Source: an uncultured Methylophaga sp. (GTDB taxonomy: Bacteria > Pseudomonadota > Gammaproteobacteria > Nitrosococcales > Methylophagaceae). Taken from it: 40,759 bases of DNA. Positions 6,858 through 16,558 of the stretch are shown in pieces. The position numbers were made by a program, and so were the translations under genes. A model generated the notes under the pieces. That model had not been told where the DNA came from and ran no database searches. It saw only the letters and a program-made list of their open reading frames with translations. Location: positions 1 to 40,759 of the forward strand of contig CAJXKF010000012.1 in NCBI GenBank assembly GCA_913055695.1, read 5' to 3'. The first letter of the stretch is position 1. Each line of letters begins with the position of its first letter.

Positions 6858-7596
6858 TTCTTTTAAAGCGACTCAATACCGTTTCGCTGCTCACATCCGA
6901 AACCCAGACGCTGAGCCGGCACCGGAGCAGATTGAAGATCGGCGTATGGCCATCTACCGTGACCTGTTCTTCAATAACATCAACGGTACACTGAAAAATG
7001 CTTTCCCGGTGATTCGCAGCCTGTTCACTGAAGACACATGGCAGGCGCTAGTGCGTGATTTTATGATTAAGCATCACTGCAAAACGCCATTATTCGTTGA
7101 AATCGCCCGCGAGTTTATGGCCTATCTTGAGAGTGAACGTCTCAGTGATGATGACCCGCCCTTTCTCAAAGAACTGGCGCATTATGAATGGGTAGAGCTG
7201 GCTTTAAGTATTCACGAGGCCGAGTTTGAGCGTACCCCGCTTGCCGACGAGGACTGTCTGACACTGCTTTATCAGCAATCACCGCTGGCCTGGCTGCTGG
7301 TTTATCAGTATCCCGTACATCAAATCAGCATCGACAATCAGCCGACAACGCCCAGTGACACACCTGTCTGTCTGCTGGTGTTACGTAATGAGTCAGATGA
7401 GATTAAGTTTATTGAACTCAACCCGGTCAGTGCCCGTCTGCTCGAATTATTGTCTCAAGGCCTGAGTGGTAAAGAGGCGGCTGAGGACATTATCAATGCC
7501 ATGCAGCATGCGCAGCCGGAAGTCGTGAAGCATGGTGCAAGGCAGTTGATTGAAGACTGGATCGAACGCGGTATTTTGCTGATTAGCAGACAATAA
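6841..7596 (+). CDS. DUF2063 family protein (MbnC/HvfC-like partner)
   Basis: DUF2063 proteins form a complex with DUF692 enzymes and help present the peptide substrate. The 251-residue protein has the DUF2063 domain at the N-terminus (about residues 10-105, including [18 protein letters not shown] and FPVIRSLF). The middle has [16 protein letters not shown], and the C-terminal domain resembles a winged helix ([26 protein letters not shown]). The start is ATG 6841 or possibly ATG 6850; neither has a strong ribosome-binding site. Together with the 17-base overlap, this points to translational coupling to the DUF692 gene. A terminator follows directly. Confidence 0.92.
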   Translation: MSHMADSFKATQYRFAAHIRNPDAEPAPEQIEDRRMAIYRDLFFNNINGTLKNAFPVIRSLFTEDTWQALVRDFMIKHHCKTPLFVEIAREFMAYLESERLSDDDPPFLKELAHYEWVELALSIHEAEFERTPLADEDCLTLLYQQSPLAWLLVYQYPVHQISIDNQPTTPSDTPVCLLVLRNESDEIKFIELNPVSARLLELLSQGLSGKEAAEDIINAMQHAQPEVVKHGARQLIEDWIERGILLISRQ

Positions 7597-7622
7597 AAAA
7601 CCGGGCAAGGCCCGGCTTTTTA
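7595..7622. terminator. Bidirectional rho-independent terminator
   Basis: The stem CCGGGC/GCCCGG with loop AAG (7601-7615) is flanked by an A-tract on the left and CTTTTT on the right. It can therefore end both the plus-strand DUF692/DUF2063 operon and the minus-strand edd-eda operon, which converge here. Confidence 0.85.
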
Positions 7623-7642
7623 TATCTTTAAGCGCGTTTGAA

Positions 7643-8275
7643 TCAGGCCGTAGCCAGTTCAATCGCTTCTGCTGCAAGACGGGTGATTTCATCCCAGTTC
7701 TCAGCATCGACCAGGTCCGCCGCACACATCCATGAACCACCCACACAGCCCACATTAGGCAGTTTGTAGTAGTCATTGACATTTTTCTGACTGACACCAC
7801 CGGTCGGGCAGAATGTGATTTGTGGAATCGGGGCGCCGATTGATTTCAGCATCGGCACACCGCCGGCAGCTTCGGCCGGGAAGAACTTCATTGCGGTAAT
7901 GCCCTTCTCCAGCAGCGCCATGGCCTGGCTGGGATCTGCAACACCCGGCAACAATGGCACACCGGTTTTCAGTGCGGCATCGATCAGTTTTTCGGTTGTG
8001 CCCGGACTGACAATAAACTCTGCACCGGCATCAATCGCGGCATTCAGAGTCTCGATATTGATAATGGTACCGGCACCGACAATCGCATCAGGCACTTCGG
8101 CTTTGATACGGCGAATGGACTCCAGCGCGGCATCAGTACGCAGCGTGATTTCCAGTACCTTCAGACCGCCTTTGACCAGTGCTTTCGCCAGAGGCACAGC
8201 ATGATCGGCATTGTTGATCACCATCACCGGCACGACCGGTGAGACTTTCATAATTTCATGAATTGTTTTCGACAT
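7643..8275 (-). CDS. eda: 2-dehydro-3-deoxy-phosphogluconate (KDPG) aldolase
   Basis: Cleaves KDPG to pyruvate and glyceraldehyde-3-phosphate, the last step of the Entner-Doudoroff pathway, in the cytoplasm. The 210 residues form the class I aldolase TIM barrel. The catalytic glutamate lies in LEITLRT (41-47) and the Schiff-base lysine K130 in AMKFFPAEAAGG; GAGTI (67-71) and the phosphate-binding CPTGG are also present. It is the second gene of an edd-eda operon (gap about 27 bases). No zwf or pgl gene is adjacent. Confidence 0.97.
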   Translation of the reverse strand: MSKTIHEIMKVSPVVPVMVINNADHAVPLAKALVKGGLKVLEITLRTDAALESIRRIKAEVPDAIVGAGTIINIETLNAAIDAGAEFIVSPGTTEKLIDAALKTGVPLLPGVADPSQAMALLEKGITAMKFFPAEAAGGVPMLKSIGAPIPQITFCPTGGVSQKNVNDYYKLPNVGCVGGSWMCAADLVDAENWDEITRLAAEAIELATA

Positions 8276-8302
8276 GGATAACGCGTTTCCAGATTTTATT
8301 GA

Positions 8303-10126
8303 TTATTCGACATTGAACATGTTGATGGCACCGGTCTCAGCGGTAGACACACCCTGACGGAAGCTGTCGAACAGTTCACGGCCCATGCCGTAGTGATGTT
8401 CAGTGTTAGCCATCACACAGGCCATCCGTGAGTTCAGTTCTTCTTCATCAACCAGCACGTTCAGTTCACCACGCTGGGTATCGAGACGAATCATGTCACC
8501 GTCACGGACCTTGGTCATCAGATTGCCGTCGGCACATTCAGGCCACAGGTGAATCGCTGATGGAATCTTACCGGAAGCGCCGGACATACGACCGTCAGTG
8601 ACCAGAGCGACTTTATAGCCTTTGTCCTGCAACACGCCGAGCGGCGGGGTCAGTTTATGTAATTCCGGCATACCGTTGGCTTTCGGACCCTGGAAGCGCA
8701 GCACGACAATCACGTCTTTATTCATTTCACCGCGCTTGAAGGCTTCAACTACATGATCCTGATTATCGAACACCATTGCCGGTGCTTCCACCACCTGATG
8801 CTTTGGATCAACCGCGGAAATTTTCGACATGCCACGGCCAAGGTTACCTCTGATGAGGTGCAGACCACCGCTGGTCGCAAATGGTGCGGTCACGCTGCTG
8901 ACGACTTCCGGATCCAGTGACTTTTTGGGGCCTTCCTGCCAGGATAAAGTGCCTTCTTTCAGCGTTGGCTCCTGGGTGTACTGTTCCATGCCCTTGTCGT
9001 CACCGACAGTCAGGATATCGGTATGCATCAGACCGTGCTCAGACAGTTCTGCAATCAGCACGCCCATACCACCTGCAGCCTGGAAGTGGTTCACATCTGC
9101 GGTGCCGTTCGGATAGATACGGGTCAGCAGAGGAATGACTTTAGACAGACGGTCAAAATCATCCCAGTTGATGATGATGCCGGCGGCACGCGCAATTGCG
9201 ACCAGGTGCATAGTGTGGTTGGTAGAACCACCGGTAGCCAGCAGGCCGACCAGCGCGTTGATGATGGCTTTCTCATTGATCATATGACCAATCGGACGGA
9301 AATCATCACCCAGTGCGGTGAATTTCAGTACTTGTTCGGCAGCGCGTTTGGTCAGTGCATCACGCAGCGGTGTGTTGGGGTTGATGAAGGAACTGCCTGG
9401 CAGGTGCAGGCCCATCATTTCCACCATCATCTGGTTACTGTTAGCTGTACCGTAGAAAGTACAGGTACCGGGGCTGTGATAAGACTCGGACTCAGCACGC
9501 AGCAGTTCGTCACGGCCGACTTTACCTTCTGCGTAAAGCTGACGGATACGGACTTTTTCCTTATTCGGCATGCCGCTTGGCATCGGACCGCCAGGCACAA
9601 AAATCGCCGGCAGATGACCGAAGCTCAAAGCACCAATTAACAGACCCGGGACGATTTTGTCGCAGACACCGAGATACAGCGCCGCATCAAACATGTTGTG
9701 GCTGAGACCTACAGCGGTGGCCATCGCAATGACGTCACGGCTGAACAGGGACAGTTCCATGCCCGGCTGACCTTGGGTAATACCGTCACACATGGCGGGG
9801 ACACCACCGGCAAACTGGGCAACACCACCTGCTTCGTGAGCGGCTTCTTTAATCAGCGCCGGGAAATCCTTAAACGGCTCGTGGGCTGACAACATGTCAT
9901 TGTAAGAAGAAATAATCGCGATATTGGCTTTTTGATCGCCGGCCAGATCGGCTTTATCAGTCATTGAGCAGGCTGCAAATCCGTGAGCCAGGTTACCACA
10001 TCCTAATACCGCACGATGAGGCCCTTTACCGACGGCTTCATCAATTCGCGCCAGATAAACCGAGCGCGTTTTCTTACTTCTTTCGATTACGTCATTGGTG
10101 ACGCTTTCTAATACTGGATGAACCAT
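8303..10126 (-). CDS. edd: 6-phosphogluconate dehydratase
   Basis: Dehydrates 6-phosphogluconate to KDPG. It belongs to the IlvD/Edd iron-sulfur dehydratase family. The 607-residue length is typical of Edd. Visible motifs include [10 protein letters not shown] near residue 42 and [23 protein letters not shown], whose cysteine lies in the [4Fe-4S]/metal site. [15 protein letters not shown] and the C-terminal [16 protein letters not shown] segment are also present. The start is ATG 10126, preceded by AGAAGGAA. It is the first gene of the edd-eda operon. In methylotrophs with the ribulose monophosphate cycle these two enzymes form the cleavage branch, but nothing in this window proves methylotrophy. 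Confidence 0.97.
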   Translation of the reverse strand: MVHPVLESVTNDVIERSKKTRSVYLARIDEAVGKGPHRAVLGCGNLAHGFAACSMTDKADLAGDQKANIAIISSYNDMLSAHEPFKDFPALIKEAAHEAGGVAQFAGGVPAMCDGITQGQPGMELSLFSRDVIAMATAVGLSHNMFDAALYLGVCDKIVPGLLIGALSFGHLPAIFVPGGPMPSGMPNKEKVRIRQLYAEGKVGRDELLRAESESYHSPGTCTFYGTANSNQMMVEMMGLHLPGSSFINPNTPLRDALTKRAAEQVLKFTALGDDFRPIGHMINEKAIINALVGLLATGGSTNHTMHLVAIARAAGIIINWDDFDRLSKVIPLLTRIYPNGTADVNHFQAAGGMGVLIAELSEHGLMHTDILTVGDDKGMEQYTQEPTLKEGTLSWQEGPKKSLDPEVVSSVTAPFATSGGLHLIRGNLGRGMSKISAVDPKHQVVEAPAMVFDNQDHVVEAFKRGEMNKDVIVVLRFQGPKANGMPELHKLTPPLGVLQDKGYKVALVTDGRMSGASGKIPSAIHLWPECADGNLMTKVRDGDMIRLDTQRGELNVLVDEEELNSRMACVMANTEHHYGMGRELFDSFRQGVSTAETGAINMFNVE

Positions 10127-10512
10127 AGTTTCCTTCTCTCTTTAATGCTTTGCCTGTTGTATTTGCAAAGGATTGCCGGGCCCGGAATGTCCCGAAGATT
10201 TCGTGTCAAGACCGACCATTATACCTTGAAAGGTCTATTTTGGCATATGTCGAATTCGTTTTAGTGCGGCCTTGATACCCTTTAAAGCTATTACTGGCGC
10301 CGGATTGGCGGCAAACAGGTTCAGTACTTGTAACAACATTCTACCAGTTTGGCCGGCGCTGAAATACAACAGTCGGATTGATAGATTTATCCACGACTTA
10401 GCTCCAGATCCTAAACCTGCAAGCCGACACAAACAAGCTAACTTGGCATCCCCAGCGATGGTCCTTTGCGGTATGATCGCAGGTTTATTTAGCAGCAGGA
10501 AATACGTTCCCG
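10127..10512. promoter_or_regulatory. 386-base edd-trmB divergent intergenic region
   Basis: No convincing gene is seen here. For edd (minus strand) there is a TATAAT at 10218-10223 directly touching a dyad, ACCTT-GA-AAGGT (10223-10234), that could be an operator. A perfect 10-base palindrome CCGGGCCCGG lies in the predicted leader at 10176-10185. The -35 region is weak. For trmB (plus strand), TATGAT occurs in the last 50 bases but without a good -35. Open frames of about 100 codons exist on both strands (10235-10540 minus, 10272-10562 plus). Both run into the trmB start and lack ribosome-binding sites. Confidence 0.4.
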
Positions 10513-11199
10513 ATGTCAGAATCCATAGTGATGCGTCCAATCAGAAGTTTTGTCCGCCGTGAGGGCCGGCTGACGCCGGGTCAGCAGAAAGCGCTCGATG
10601 AACTCTGGCCCGCCTTTGGTCTTGACGACACCCATGAGCCTATCGAGCTTGCCACACTGTTCGGTCGCAGTGCGCCGGTCGTGCTGGAAATTGGTTTCGG
10701 TAATGGTGCCTCACTGGCAGAAATGGCAAAAAACCAGCCAGAGCAGGATTTTATCGGCATTGAAGTTCACCGCCCAGGTGTCGGCCAGTTGCTGAAATCG
10801 ATTCAGACACTGGAGCTCAGCAATGTCCGTGTCGCCTGCACTGATGCAGTGGAACTCCTCAAACATCGTATTCAGGATAAAAGTCTGGACCGGGTACAGA
10901 TTTATTTTCCTGATCCCTGGCATAAAAAACGTCATCACAAACGTCGCATCATTCAGCCCGCTTTCGTCATGATGCTTGCTGACAAACTCAAACACGGCGG
11001 TCATCTGCATCTGGCCACAGACTGGCAGGACTATGCCGAACAGATGCTGGTCGATGTTTCCGCTAATCAACGCTTTGTTAACTGTGGCAATCAGGACGGT
11101 TTTATTGAGCGCCCAGACTACCGGCCTGTGACCAAATTTGAACAACGCGGACACCGCCTCGGTCATGGTGTCTGGGACTTGTTATTCAAGCGGGTTTAA
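10513..11199 (+). CDS. trmB: tRNA (guanine-N7-)-methyltransferase
   Basis: Uses S-adenosylmethionine to make m7G46 in the variable loop of tRNAs. The 228-residue protein shows the SAM-binding motif VLEIGFGNGASL (57-68), the acidic EVH at 84-86 (IGIEVHRPGVGQLL) and the family signature IYFPDPWHKKRHHKRR (130-145). The C-terminus has TKFEQRGHRLGHGVWDLLF. The start is ATG 10513 with AGGA about 12 bases upstream; a second ATG at 10531 is possible. Confidence 0.96.
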   Translation: MSESIVMRPIRSFVRREGRLTPGQQKALDELWPAFGLDDTHEPIELATLFGRSAPVVLEIGFGNGASLAEMAKNQPEQDFIGIEVHRPGVGQLLKSIQTLELSNVRVACTDAVELLKHRIQDKSLDRVQIYFPDPWHKKRHHKRRIIQPAFVMMLADKLKHGGHLHLATDWQDYAEQMLVDVSANQRFVNCGNQDGFIERPDYRPVTKFEQRGHRLGHGVWDLLFKRV

Positions 11200-11284
11200 T
11201 GAGTTTATTGATAAATACTTGCGTCAGCTTTTGGCTTAATATAGTTTAGACCGTTAATTAAGATCATGATGCAAGTGGTTGACT

Positions 11285-12553
11285 ATGAACTCGAAACTAA
11301 AAAATATTTCAGTGCTCATATTATTAGGCAGCCTGCCGCAGACAGTTACTGCAGCCGGTTTTGCGATTAAAGAGCAAAGTATCACCAGTCTGGGCCGTGC
11401 TTTTGCCGGCAGTGCTGCCGTCGCAGAAGATGCCAGCACGATCTTTTTCAATCCAGCCGGCCTGACTTACCTGGAACGTAGTGAACTTGATGTGGGTTTG
11501 AATTACATCAAGCCGCAATCCGAGTTCCGAAATGATGGTTCAAATATCAATAATGTCATTCCATTGAGCGGTGGTGATGGCGGCGATGCCGGTCATGAAG
11601 CCTTTGTTCCCAACTTTTATCTCAGCCACCCTGTCAACGACAAGGTTACCCTGGGCCTCGGGGTGTCTGCGCCTTTCGGCCTGGTGACTGAATATAAAAG
11701 TGATTGGGTGGGTCGCTATTTTGCTGTCAAATCAGAAATGCTGACGCTGAATTTCAACCCGAGTATTGCTATTCAGGCCACAGACAAGCTTTCTCTGGGC
11801 TTTGGCGTCAGTGCGCAATACATTGACGTTAAATTAACGCAGATGGCTGATCTGGGTGCCAGAGCCGGTTTCCCGCAAAGCGCTGACGGTAAAGTCAAGC
11901 TGGGCGCGGATGACTGGGGTTATGGCTATAATCTTGGTCTGATATATCAGGCAACCGAGGCCACCCGCGTCGGTCTCTCTTTCCGCTCCAAAATCTCTCA
12001 TACGCTCAAAGGTGACGGTACCCTCAAAGATGCCAACGGCAATACGCTGGTAGATGATGACGTTGAGGCAGATGTCGACCTGCCGGAAACACTGTCGCTA
12101 GCTGTACATCATCAAATCAATAGTAAATGGGCGATTTCAGCTGACGCCACCCTGACCCGCTGGAATCGATTTGAAGAACTGAATATCAAGTCTGATGGCG
12201 GCCAGTTGTCTTCCATCAAACCTGAAGACTGGGAAAACAGCATGCGTTACGGTCTGGGCCTCAGCTATCAGCATAACGACAAGTGGCAGTTCCGCACCGG
12301 CGTTGCCTATGATGAGACCCCGATTCCTGGCAGTGATCGACGCACAGCAAGGATTCCGGGAACGGATCGTAAATGGGTCGCATTCGGTGCCAGTTATCAC
12401 TACTCTGATAATATTGTGATTGATGCAGCCTATGCGCATCTGTTTATGGATGATCCAAGCATCAACGAGACCGATGCCAATGGCTACAACCTTCGCGGTG
12501 AGTATGATGCCAGTGTCGATATTGTGGGGCTGCAGCTTCGTTGGCTGATGTAG
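11285..12553 (+). CDS. FadL-type outer-membrane porin (long-chain fatty acid / hydrocarbon transport)
   Basis: FadL/TodX-family proteins are outer-membrane beta-barrels that let long-chain fatty acids or other hydrophobic compounds cross. The start is ATG 11285; the in-frame TTG at 11279 is less likely. The 422-residue protein has a signal peptide cleaved near TVTA|AGFA (residues 21-24). The plug contains GFAIKEQSITSLGRAFAGSAA and the hallmark NPA motif in STIFFNPAGLTYLE (51-64). Alternating beta strands follow and the chain ends VGLQLRWLM, close to the expected terminal aromatic signal. An acyl-CoA ligase starts 9 bases downstream, which supports a fatty-acid role. Confidence 0.93.
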   Translation: MNSKLKNISVLILLGSLPQTVTAAGFAIKEQSITSLGRAFAGSAAVAEDASTIFFNPAGLTYLERSELDVGLNYIKPQSEFRNDGSNINNVIPLSGGDGGDAGHEAFVPNFYLSHPVNDKVTLGLGVSAPFGLVTEYKSDWVGRYFAVKSEMLTLNFNPSIAIQATDKLSLGFGVSAQYIDVKLTQMADLGARAGFPQSADGKVKLGADDWGYGYNLGLIYQATEATRVGLSFRSKISHTLKGDGTLKDANGNTLVDDDVEADVDLPETLSLAVHHQINSKWAISADATLTRWNRFEELNIKSDGGQLSSIKPEDWENSMRYGLGLSYQHNDKWQFRTGVAYDETPIPGSDRRTARIPGTDRKWVAFGASYHYSDNIVIDAAYAHLFMDDPSINETDANGYNLRGEYDASVDIVGLQLRWLM

Positions 12554-12562
12554 GCCGTATGA

Positions 12563-14365
12563 ATGGCTAGAGCAGACATAGATTACATTTCGGCAGAACA
12601 GGCCGGCACCCTCTACGGCTTATTTCTTGAACGATTGACCCGTTCTCCTGAAGCGGTGGCGTATAAAAGCTACTGCGCTGAGAGTAAGAACTGGATTGAT
12701 ACCACCTGGCATGACGTTGCGCGTGAGGTTGCCCGCTGGCAGCAGGCGCTGGCTGCGGAAAAGCTGGAACCCGGTGATAGAGTCGCGCTCAATCTGCGTA
12801 ATTGTAAAGAGTGGGTGTTTTTTGACCAGGCAGCGATGGGTCTGGGTCTCATCGTCGTGCCGCTCTATCCTGATGACAGGCCGGATAATGTTGCCTATAT
12901 CCTGCAGGATGCCGATGTAAAATGCCTGTTTCTTCAAAATCACAAGCAATGGAAACGGCTGCAGCCATCCATTACCGAAGAGCACAGCCTTCACAGGGTC
13001 ATCATCAATAATGATGACGATGAGACTGTGGATGAACCGGTGGTCTATGCTCGTGACTTTCTGCCAGACAGTGCCGGAGACGTCATAGACTGGGATACCG
13101 ATCCTCACCAGATGGCGTCTATTATCTACACTTCCGGCACCACAGGCCGCCCGAAAGGCGTGATGCTCAGCCATCACAACATGCTGTCAGTTGCCGCCGG
13201 CTCTCTGCAATATTTCGATATTCTGGCTGATGACCTGTTCCTGTCATTTCTGCCCTTGTCACATACCCTGGAACGGACGGCTGGTTATTATCTCCCCATC
13301 ATGGCAGGTGCCACCGTTGCCTATTCCAGAGGTATTCCGCAGCTGGCCGATGATATCCAACTGGTCAAACCGACCATATTAATTGCCGTACCGCGCATAT
13401 TCGAACGCATTTATACCCGTTTGCAGACACAGCTGGCTGAGAAAGGCGTACTGAGTCGGATGCTGTTTAAGGCCAATACCAATATCGGCTGGTCGCGCTT
13501 TCTTTATGAGCAGGGTCGTCGCGGCTGGCGCCCGGGCTTTGTGCTGCTGCCCGTTCTGAATAAACTCGTTGCCAGCAAAGTCCTGACACGCCTGGGCGGC
13601 AGAATGCGACTTGCCGTCAGTGGTGGCGCAGCATTACCGGAACAGGCATCGAAGCTCTTTATTGGTCTCGGGCTGAATTTACTGCAGGGTTATGGTCTGA
13701 CTGAAACCAGTCCGGTGGTCAGTGTTAATGAGCCCGCTAACAACGTCCCTGCCAGCGTCGGCCGAGCTATTCCCGGTGTCGCAGTCAAAATCGGTGATAA
13801 TGAGGAACTGATGGTCCGTGGCCCCGGCAATATGCTGGGTTACTGGAATAACCACAAAGCCACCGCGCAGACCATTAATGCTGAGGGTTGGCTGCACACC
13901 GGCGATCAGGCCCGGATCAGCGACAGTGGCCATATTTTCATCACCGGACGCATCAAGGATATCCTGGTGCTCAGTAACGGTGAAAAAGTGCCGCCGGCGG
14001 ATATGGAGAACGCGATTCAGTCTGACGCCCTGTTTGAGCAGGCGATGATTGTCGGGGAAGGCGAATCCTATTTATCGGCGCTACTGGTATTGAACAGCGA
14101 TAAGTGGTTCAGTCTCGCCAAGCAACTGAAGCTGAATCCGATGGAAAGCCATAGCCTGGAAGACAAATCCCTGCATCAATTCGTCATTCAGCGACTGCGT
14201 CAGTTACTGCATGACTTCCCTGCCTACGCCAAAATCCGTCGGGTCAGTCTCAAACTGGAACCCTGGACGATAGACAATGGCCTCATGACGCCGACAATGA
14301 AAATCAAACGCGCCAAAGTGCTGGAACACTACCAGGAAGATATAGCCCGCCTGTATCAGCAGTAA
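12563..14365 (+). CDS. Long-chain fatty acid--CoA ligase (AMP-forming)
   Basis: ANL-superfamily adenylating enzyme that activates fatty acids to acyl-CoA at the membrane. The 600-residue length suits the bacterial long-chain (FadD15/ACSL-like) group. The P-loop IIYTSGTTGRPKG spans residues 187-199, then SFLPLSHTLERTAGYY, GYGLTETSPVV (A5), GWLHTGDQA (A7), and the hinge region TGRIKDILVLSNGEKVPP (A8). The C-terminal catalytic lysine should lie in TPTMKIKRAKV. It follows the FadL gene with a 9-base gap, so uptake and activation are probably co-expressed. Its stop lies 4 bases from the stop of folC on the other strand. Confidence 0.94.
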   Translation: MARADIDYISAEQAGTLYGLFLERLTRSPEAVAYKSYCAESKNWIDTTWHDVAREVARWQQALAAEKLEPGDRVALNLRNCKEWVFFDQAAMGLGLIVVPLYPDDRPDNVAYILQDADVKCLFLQNHKQWKRLQPSITEEHSLHRVIINNDDDETVDEPVVYARDFLPDSAGDVIDWDTDPHQMASIIYTSGTTGRPKGVMLSHHNMLSVAAGSLQYFDILADDLFLSFLPLSHTLERTAGYYLPIMAGATVAYSRGIPQLADDIQLVKPTILIAVPRIFERIYTRLQTQLAEKGVLSRMLFKANTNIGWSRFLYEQGRRGWRPGFVLLPVLNKLVASKVLTRLGGRMRLAVSGGAALPEQASKLFIGLGLNLLQGYGLTETSPVVSVNEPANNVPASVGRAIPGVAVKIGDNEELMVRGPGNMLGYWNNHKATAQTINAEGWLHTGDQARISDSGHIFITGRIKDILVLSNGEKVPPADMENAIQSDALFEQAMIVGEGESYLSALLVLNSDKWFSLAKQLKLNPMESHSLEDKSLHQFVIQRLRQLLHDFPAYAKIRRVSLKLEPWTIDNGLMTPTMKIKRAKVLEHYQEDIARLYQQ

Positions 14366-14369
14366 AAGA

Positions 14370-15668
14370 TTAACTTGCCCGCGATACCGGCTGCTGACAT
14401 TCGGGCAGAAACAGCATAGCCGCTTCCACCGTGTGGAAGGAGCCGAAAATCAGGACCCGGTCACCTGCCGCTGCCTCGGTCATGGCAGCATCATAGGCCT
14501 GCTTCACAGTATCAAAAGCCTGCGTTTTATCATCACCCGTGACGGGAGAGATTTGCTCAGCCAGCTCGGCACCACGCATGCCCCGCTCGCCCTCCAGTCC
14601 GGCCAGAAACCAGCCATCAATCGCGTCATTCAAGGCTTCAACGACTGCTTTGCAGTCCTTGTCCTTGAGCATCGCCAGTACAGCGTAGGTTTTACCCTGA
14701 CTTTGTGTCTCTTTCAGCACGCAGCAGAGGTTTTCAGCACCCTGCTGGTTATGTGTGACATCCAGAATCCGTGTTACCGGTCCCGGTAGCAGTTGGAAAC
14801 GACCGGACAGACGGATGGTTTTAAGACCGTGACGAATCGCTGCTTCAGTAATCGACAGGCCTTGTTGATTCAACAGCTGGCAGACCTGCAATACAGCGGC
14901 ACTGTTTTGTAGCTGGTACTTACCGGCAAGCACAGGTAAGGGTAACTGTTCGAAACTGACATCCGCATTGTGCCAGTGCCAATAGTCATTGTGATCCTGA
15001 TAAGAAAAATCGCGATCCCGCAAAAAGCTCGGTGCTGACTGCGCATCAGCATACTCAATCACCGTCTGCGGTGGCTGTGCTTCGGAACAGACCAGCGGTT
15101 TGCCACGACGGATAATGCCGGCTTTTTCACGGCCAATCAGTTCACGGTTATCCCCCAGCCAGGCCATATGATCGAGACCTATCGGAGTAATCAGTGCGAC
15201 ATCGGTATCAAACAGGTTCACCGCATCAAGGCGGCCACCCATTCCCACTTCCAGTACTGCAACATCGACCTGTTCACGACAGAAAATATCAGCCGCTGCT
15301 AACGTCGCAAATTCAAAATAAGTCAGCGAAATTTCGCCGCGGGCTTCATCAATCCGCTGAAATGCCTCACAGATAGCAGTATCACCTGCGGGCACATTGT
15401 CGATACAAATCCGCTCGTTATAGCGCAAAAGATGCGGTGAGGTGTAGGTTGCAGTTTTATAGCCCGCCGCCTGCAGGATGGCTGCGGTAATCGCAACCGA
15501 CGAGCCTTTGCCGTTGGTGCCCGCGACCGTGACGACTTTGAATGGCAGCTTGCTGCTGCCTCCCATGCGCTGCCACACGGCCCCGACGCGTTGCAATCCG
15601 GGATCAATATCCCTGAAGTGCAAGTGTTCCTGCCACGCCAGCCATTGCGACAAAGAAGAAAAGCGCAT
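14370..15668 (-). CDS. folC: Bifunctional dihydrofolate synthase / folylpolyglutamate synthase
   Basis: Adds L-glutamate to dihydropteroate and then extends the polyglutamate chain of folates. It is a Mur-ligase-type ATPase of 432 residues. The P-loop is VAGTNGKGSSV (48-58), with YTSPHLLRYNERI and LEVGMGGRLDAVN further on, and the C-terminal Mur ligase domain contains DVTHNQQGAENL. It is the last gene of the long minus-strand run, 11 bases after accD, a conserved gammaproteobacterial pairing (accD-folC). Confidence 0.96.
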   Translation of the reverse strand: MRFSSLSQWLAWQEHLHFRDIDPGLQRVGAVWQRMGGSSKLPFKVVTVAGTNGKGSSVAITAAILQAAGYKTATYTSPHLLRYNERICIDNVPAGDTAICEAFQRIDEARGEISLTYFEFATLAAADIFCREQVDVAVLEVGMGGRLDAVNLFDTDVALITPIGLDHMAWLGDNRELIGREKAGIIRRGKPLVCSEAQPPQTVIEYADAQSAPSFLRDRDFSYQDHNDYWHWHNADVSFEQLPLPVLAGKYQLQNSAAVLQVCQLLNQQGLSITEAAIRHGLKTIRLSGRFQLLPGPVTRILDVTHNQQGAENLCCVLKETQSQGKTYAVLAMLKDKDCKAVVEALNDAIDGWFLAGLEGERGMRGAELAEQISPVTGDDKTQAFDTVKQAYDAAMTEAAAGDRVLIFGSFHTVEAAMLFLPECQQPVSRAS

Positions 15669-15679
15669 GAGAGTCCTGG

Positions 15680-16537
15680 TCAGACCGCAGCCCGTTTTTG
15701 AAGCATCGTCAGAACGTTGCTGAGGCGATCGCGCATATCACGGCGATCAACAATCATGTCGATTGCACCATGTTCAAGCAGGAACTCTGCACGCTGGAAA
15801 CCCTCCGGCAAGGTTTCGCGCACTGTCTGCTCGATAACACGGGGACCGGCAAAACCAATCAGCGCTTTAGGTTCAGCGACATTGATATCACCCAGCATTG
15901 CGAGACTGGCAGAGACACCGCCCATCGTCGGATCGGTCATGACCGAAATAAATGGAATGCCGGCATCACCAAGCTGGGTCAGAATGGCGCTGGTTTTTGC
16001 CATCTGCATCAGCGAAAACAGGCCTTCCTGCATCCGGGCACCGCCACTGGCAGAAAAACAAATCAGCGGAATATTGTGCTTGAGAGCCACTTGCGCGGCA
16101 CGGACAAATTTTTCACCGACCACCGAGCCCATTGATCCACCCATAAAACTGAAATCAAAGGCGACCGCGACAACAGGCAGATTGTTAATTTTGCCCTGCA
16201 TGGCAATTAATGCATCATTCTCGCCGGTATTTTTCTGCGCCTGGCTGATGCGGTCACGGTAGCGTTTACTGTCTTTGAAACGCAGCGTGTCGATAGGTTT
16301 GACTTCCGTCGCAATTTCCTTGCGCTCATCTTCATCCAGAAAGCTTTCCAGGCGGGCTCTGGCACCGATGCGCTGATGATGTTCGCATTTAGGACAGACC
16401 ATCAGGTTACGTTCCAGCTCAGCGCGGTAAAGCACACTGTCACAGCTAGGGCATTTACACCACACGCCTTCAGGCACCGACTTACTGCGACCGGTGGTGC
16501 GAATCTTCGACGGGATTAATCTTTCAAACCAACTCAT
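15680..16537 (-). CDS. accD: Acetyl-CoA carboxylase carboxyltransferase subunit beta
   Basis: Together with AccA transfers the carboxyl group from biotin to acetyl-CoA, making malonyl-CoA for fatty-acid synthesis. I chose the second of two adjacent ATGs (16537) because AAGGTG is better spaced and it gives the family start MSWFERL; the protein is then 285 residues. The N-terminal zinc ribbon has cysteines C29/C32 and C48/C51. The crotonase-like carboxyltransferase domain carries [35 protein letters not shown] and the [18 protein letters not shown] segment. Confidence 0.97.
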   Translation of the reverse strand: MSWFERLIPSKIRTTGRSKSVPEGVWCKCPSCDSVLYRAELERNLMVCPKCEHHQRIGARARLESFLDEDERKEIATEVKPIDTLRFKDSKRYRDRISQAQKNTGENDALIAMQGKINNLPVVAVAFDFSFMGGSMGSVVGEKFVRAAQVALKHNIPLICFSASGGARMQEGLFSLMQMAKTSAILTQLGDAGIPFISVMTDPTMGGVSASLAMLGDINVAEPKALIGFAGPRVIEQTVRETLPEGFQRAEFLLEHGAIDMIVDRRDMRDRLSNVLTMLQKRAAV

Positions 16538-16558
16538 CATTTCACCTTAAATTTGCAA

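Noticed and set aside
9023-9640. A 205-codon open frame antisense to edd
   Set aside because: Entirely covered by edd with full family motifs; the antisense translation is compositionally odd and has no start signals.
10235-10562. Overlapping frames of about 100 codons on both strands in the edd-trmB gap
   Set aside because: Both run across the trmB start, lack ribosome-binding sites and show no family I recognise. The minus-strand frame (10235-10540) ends in a plausible basic helix and might be a remnant, but I cannot support it as a gene.
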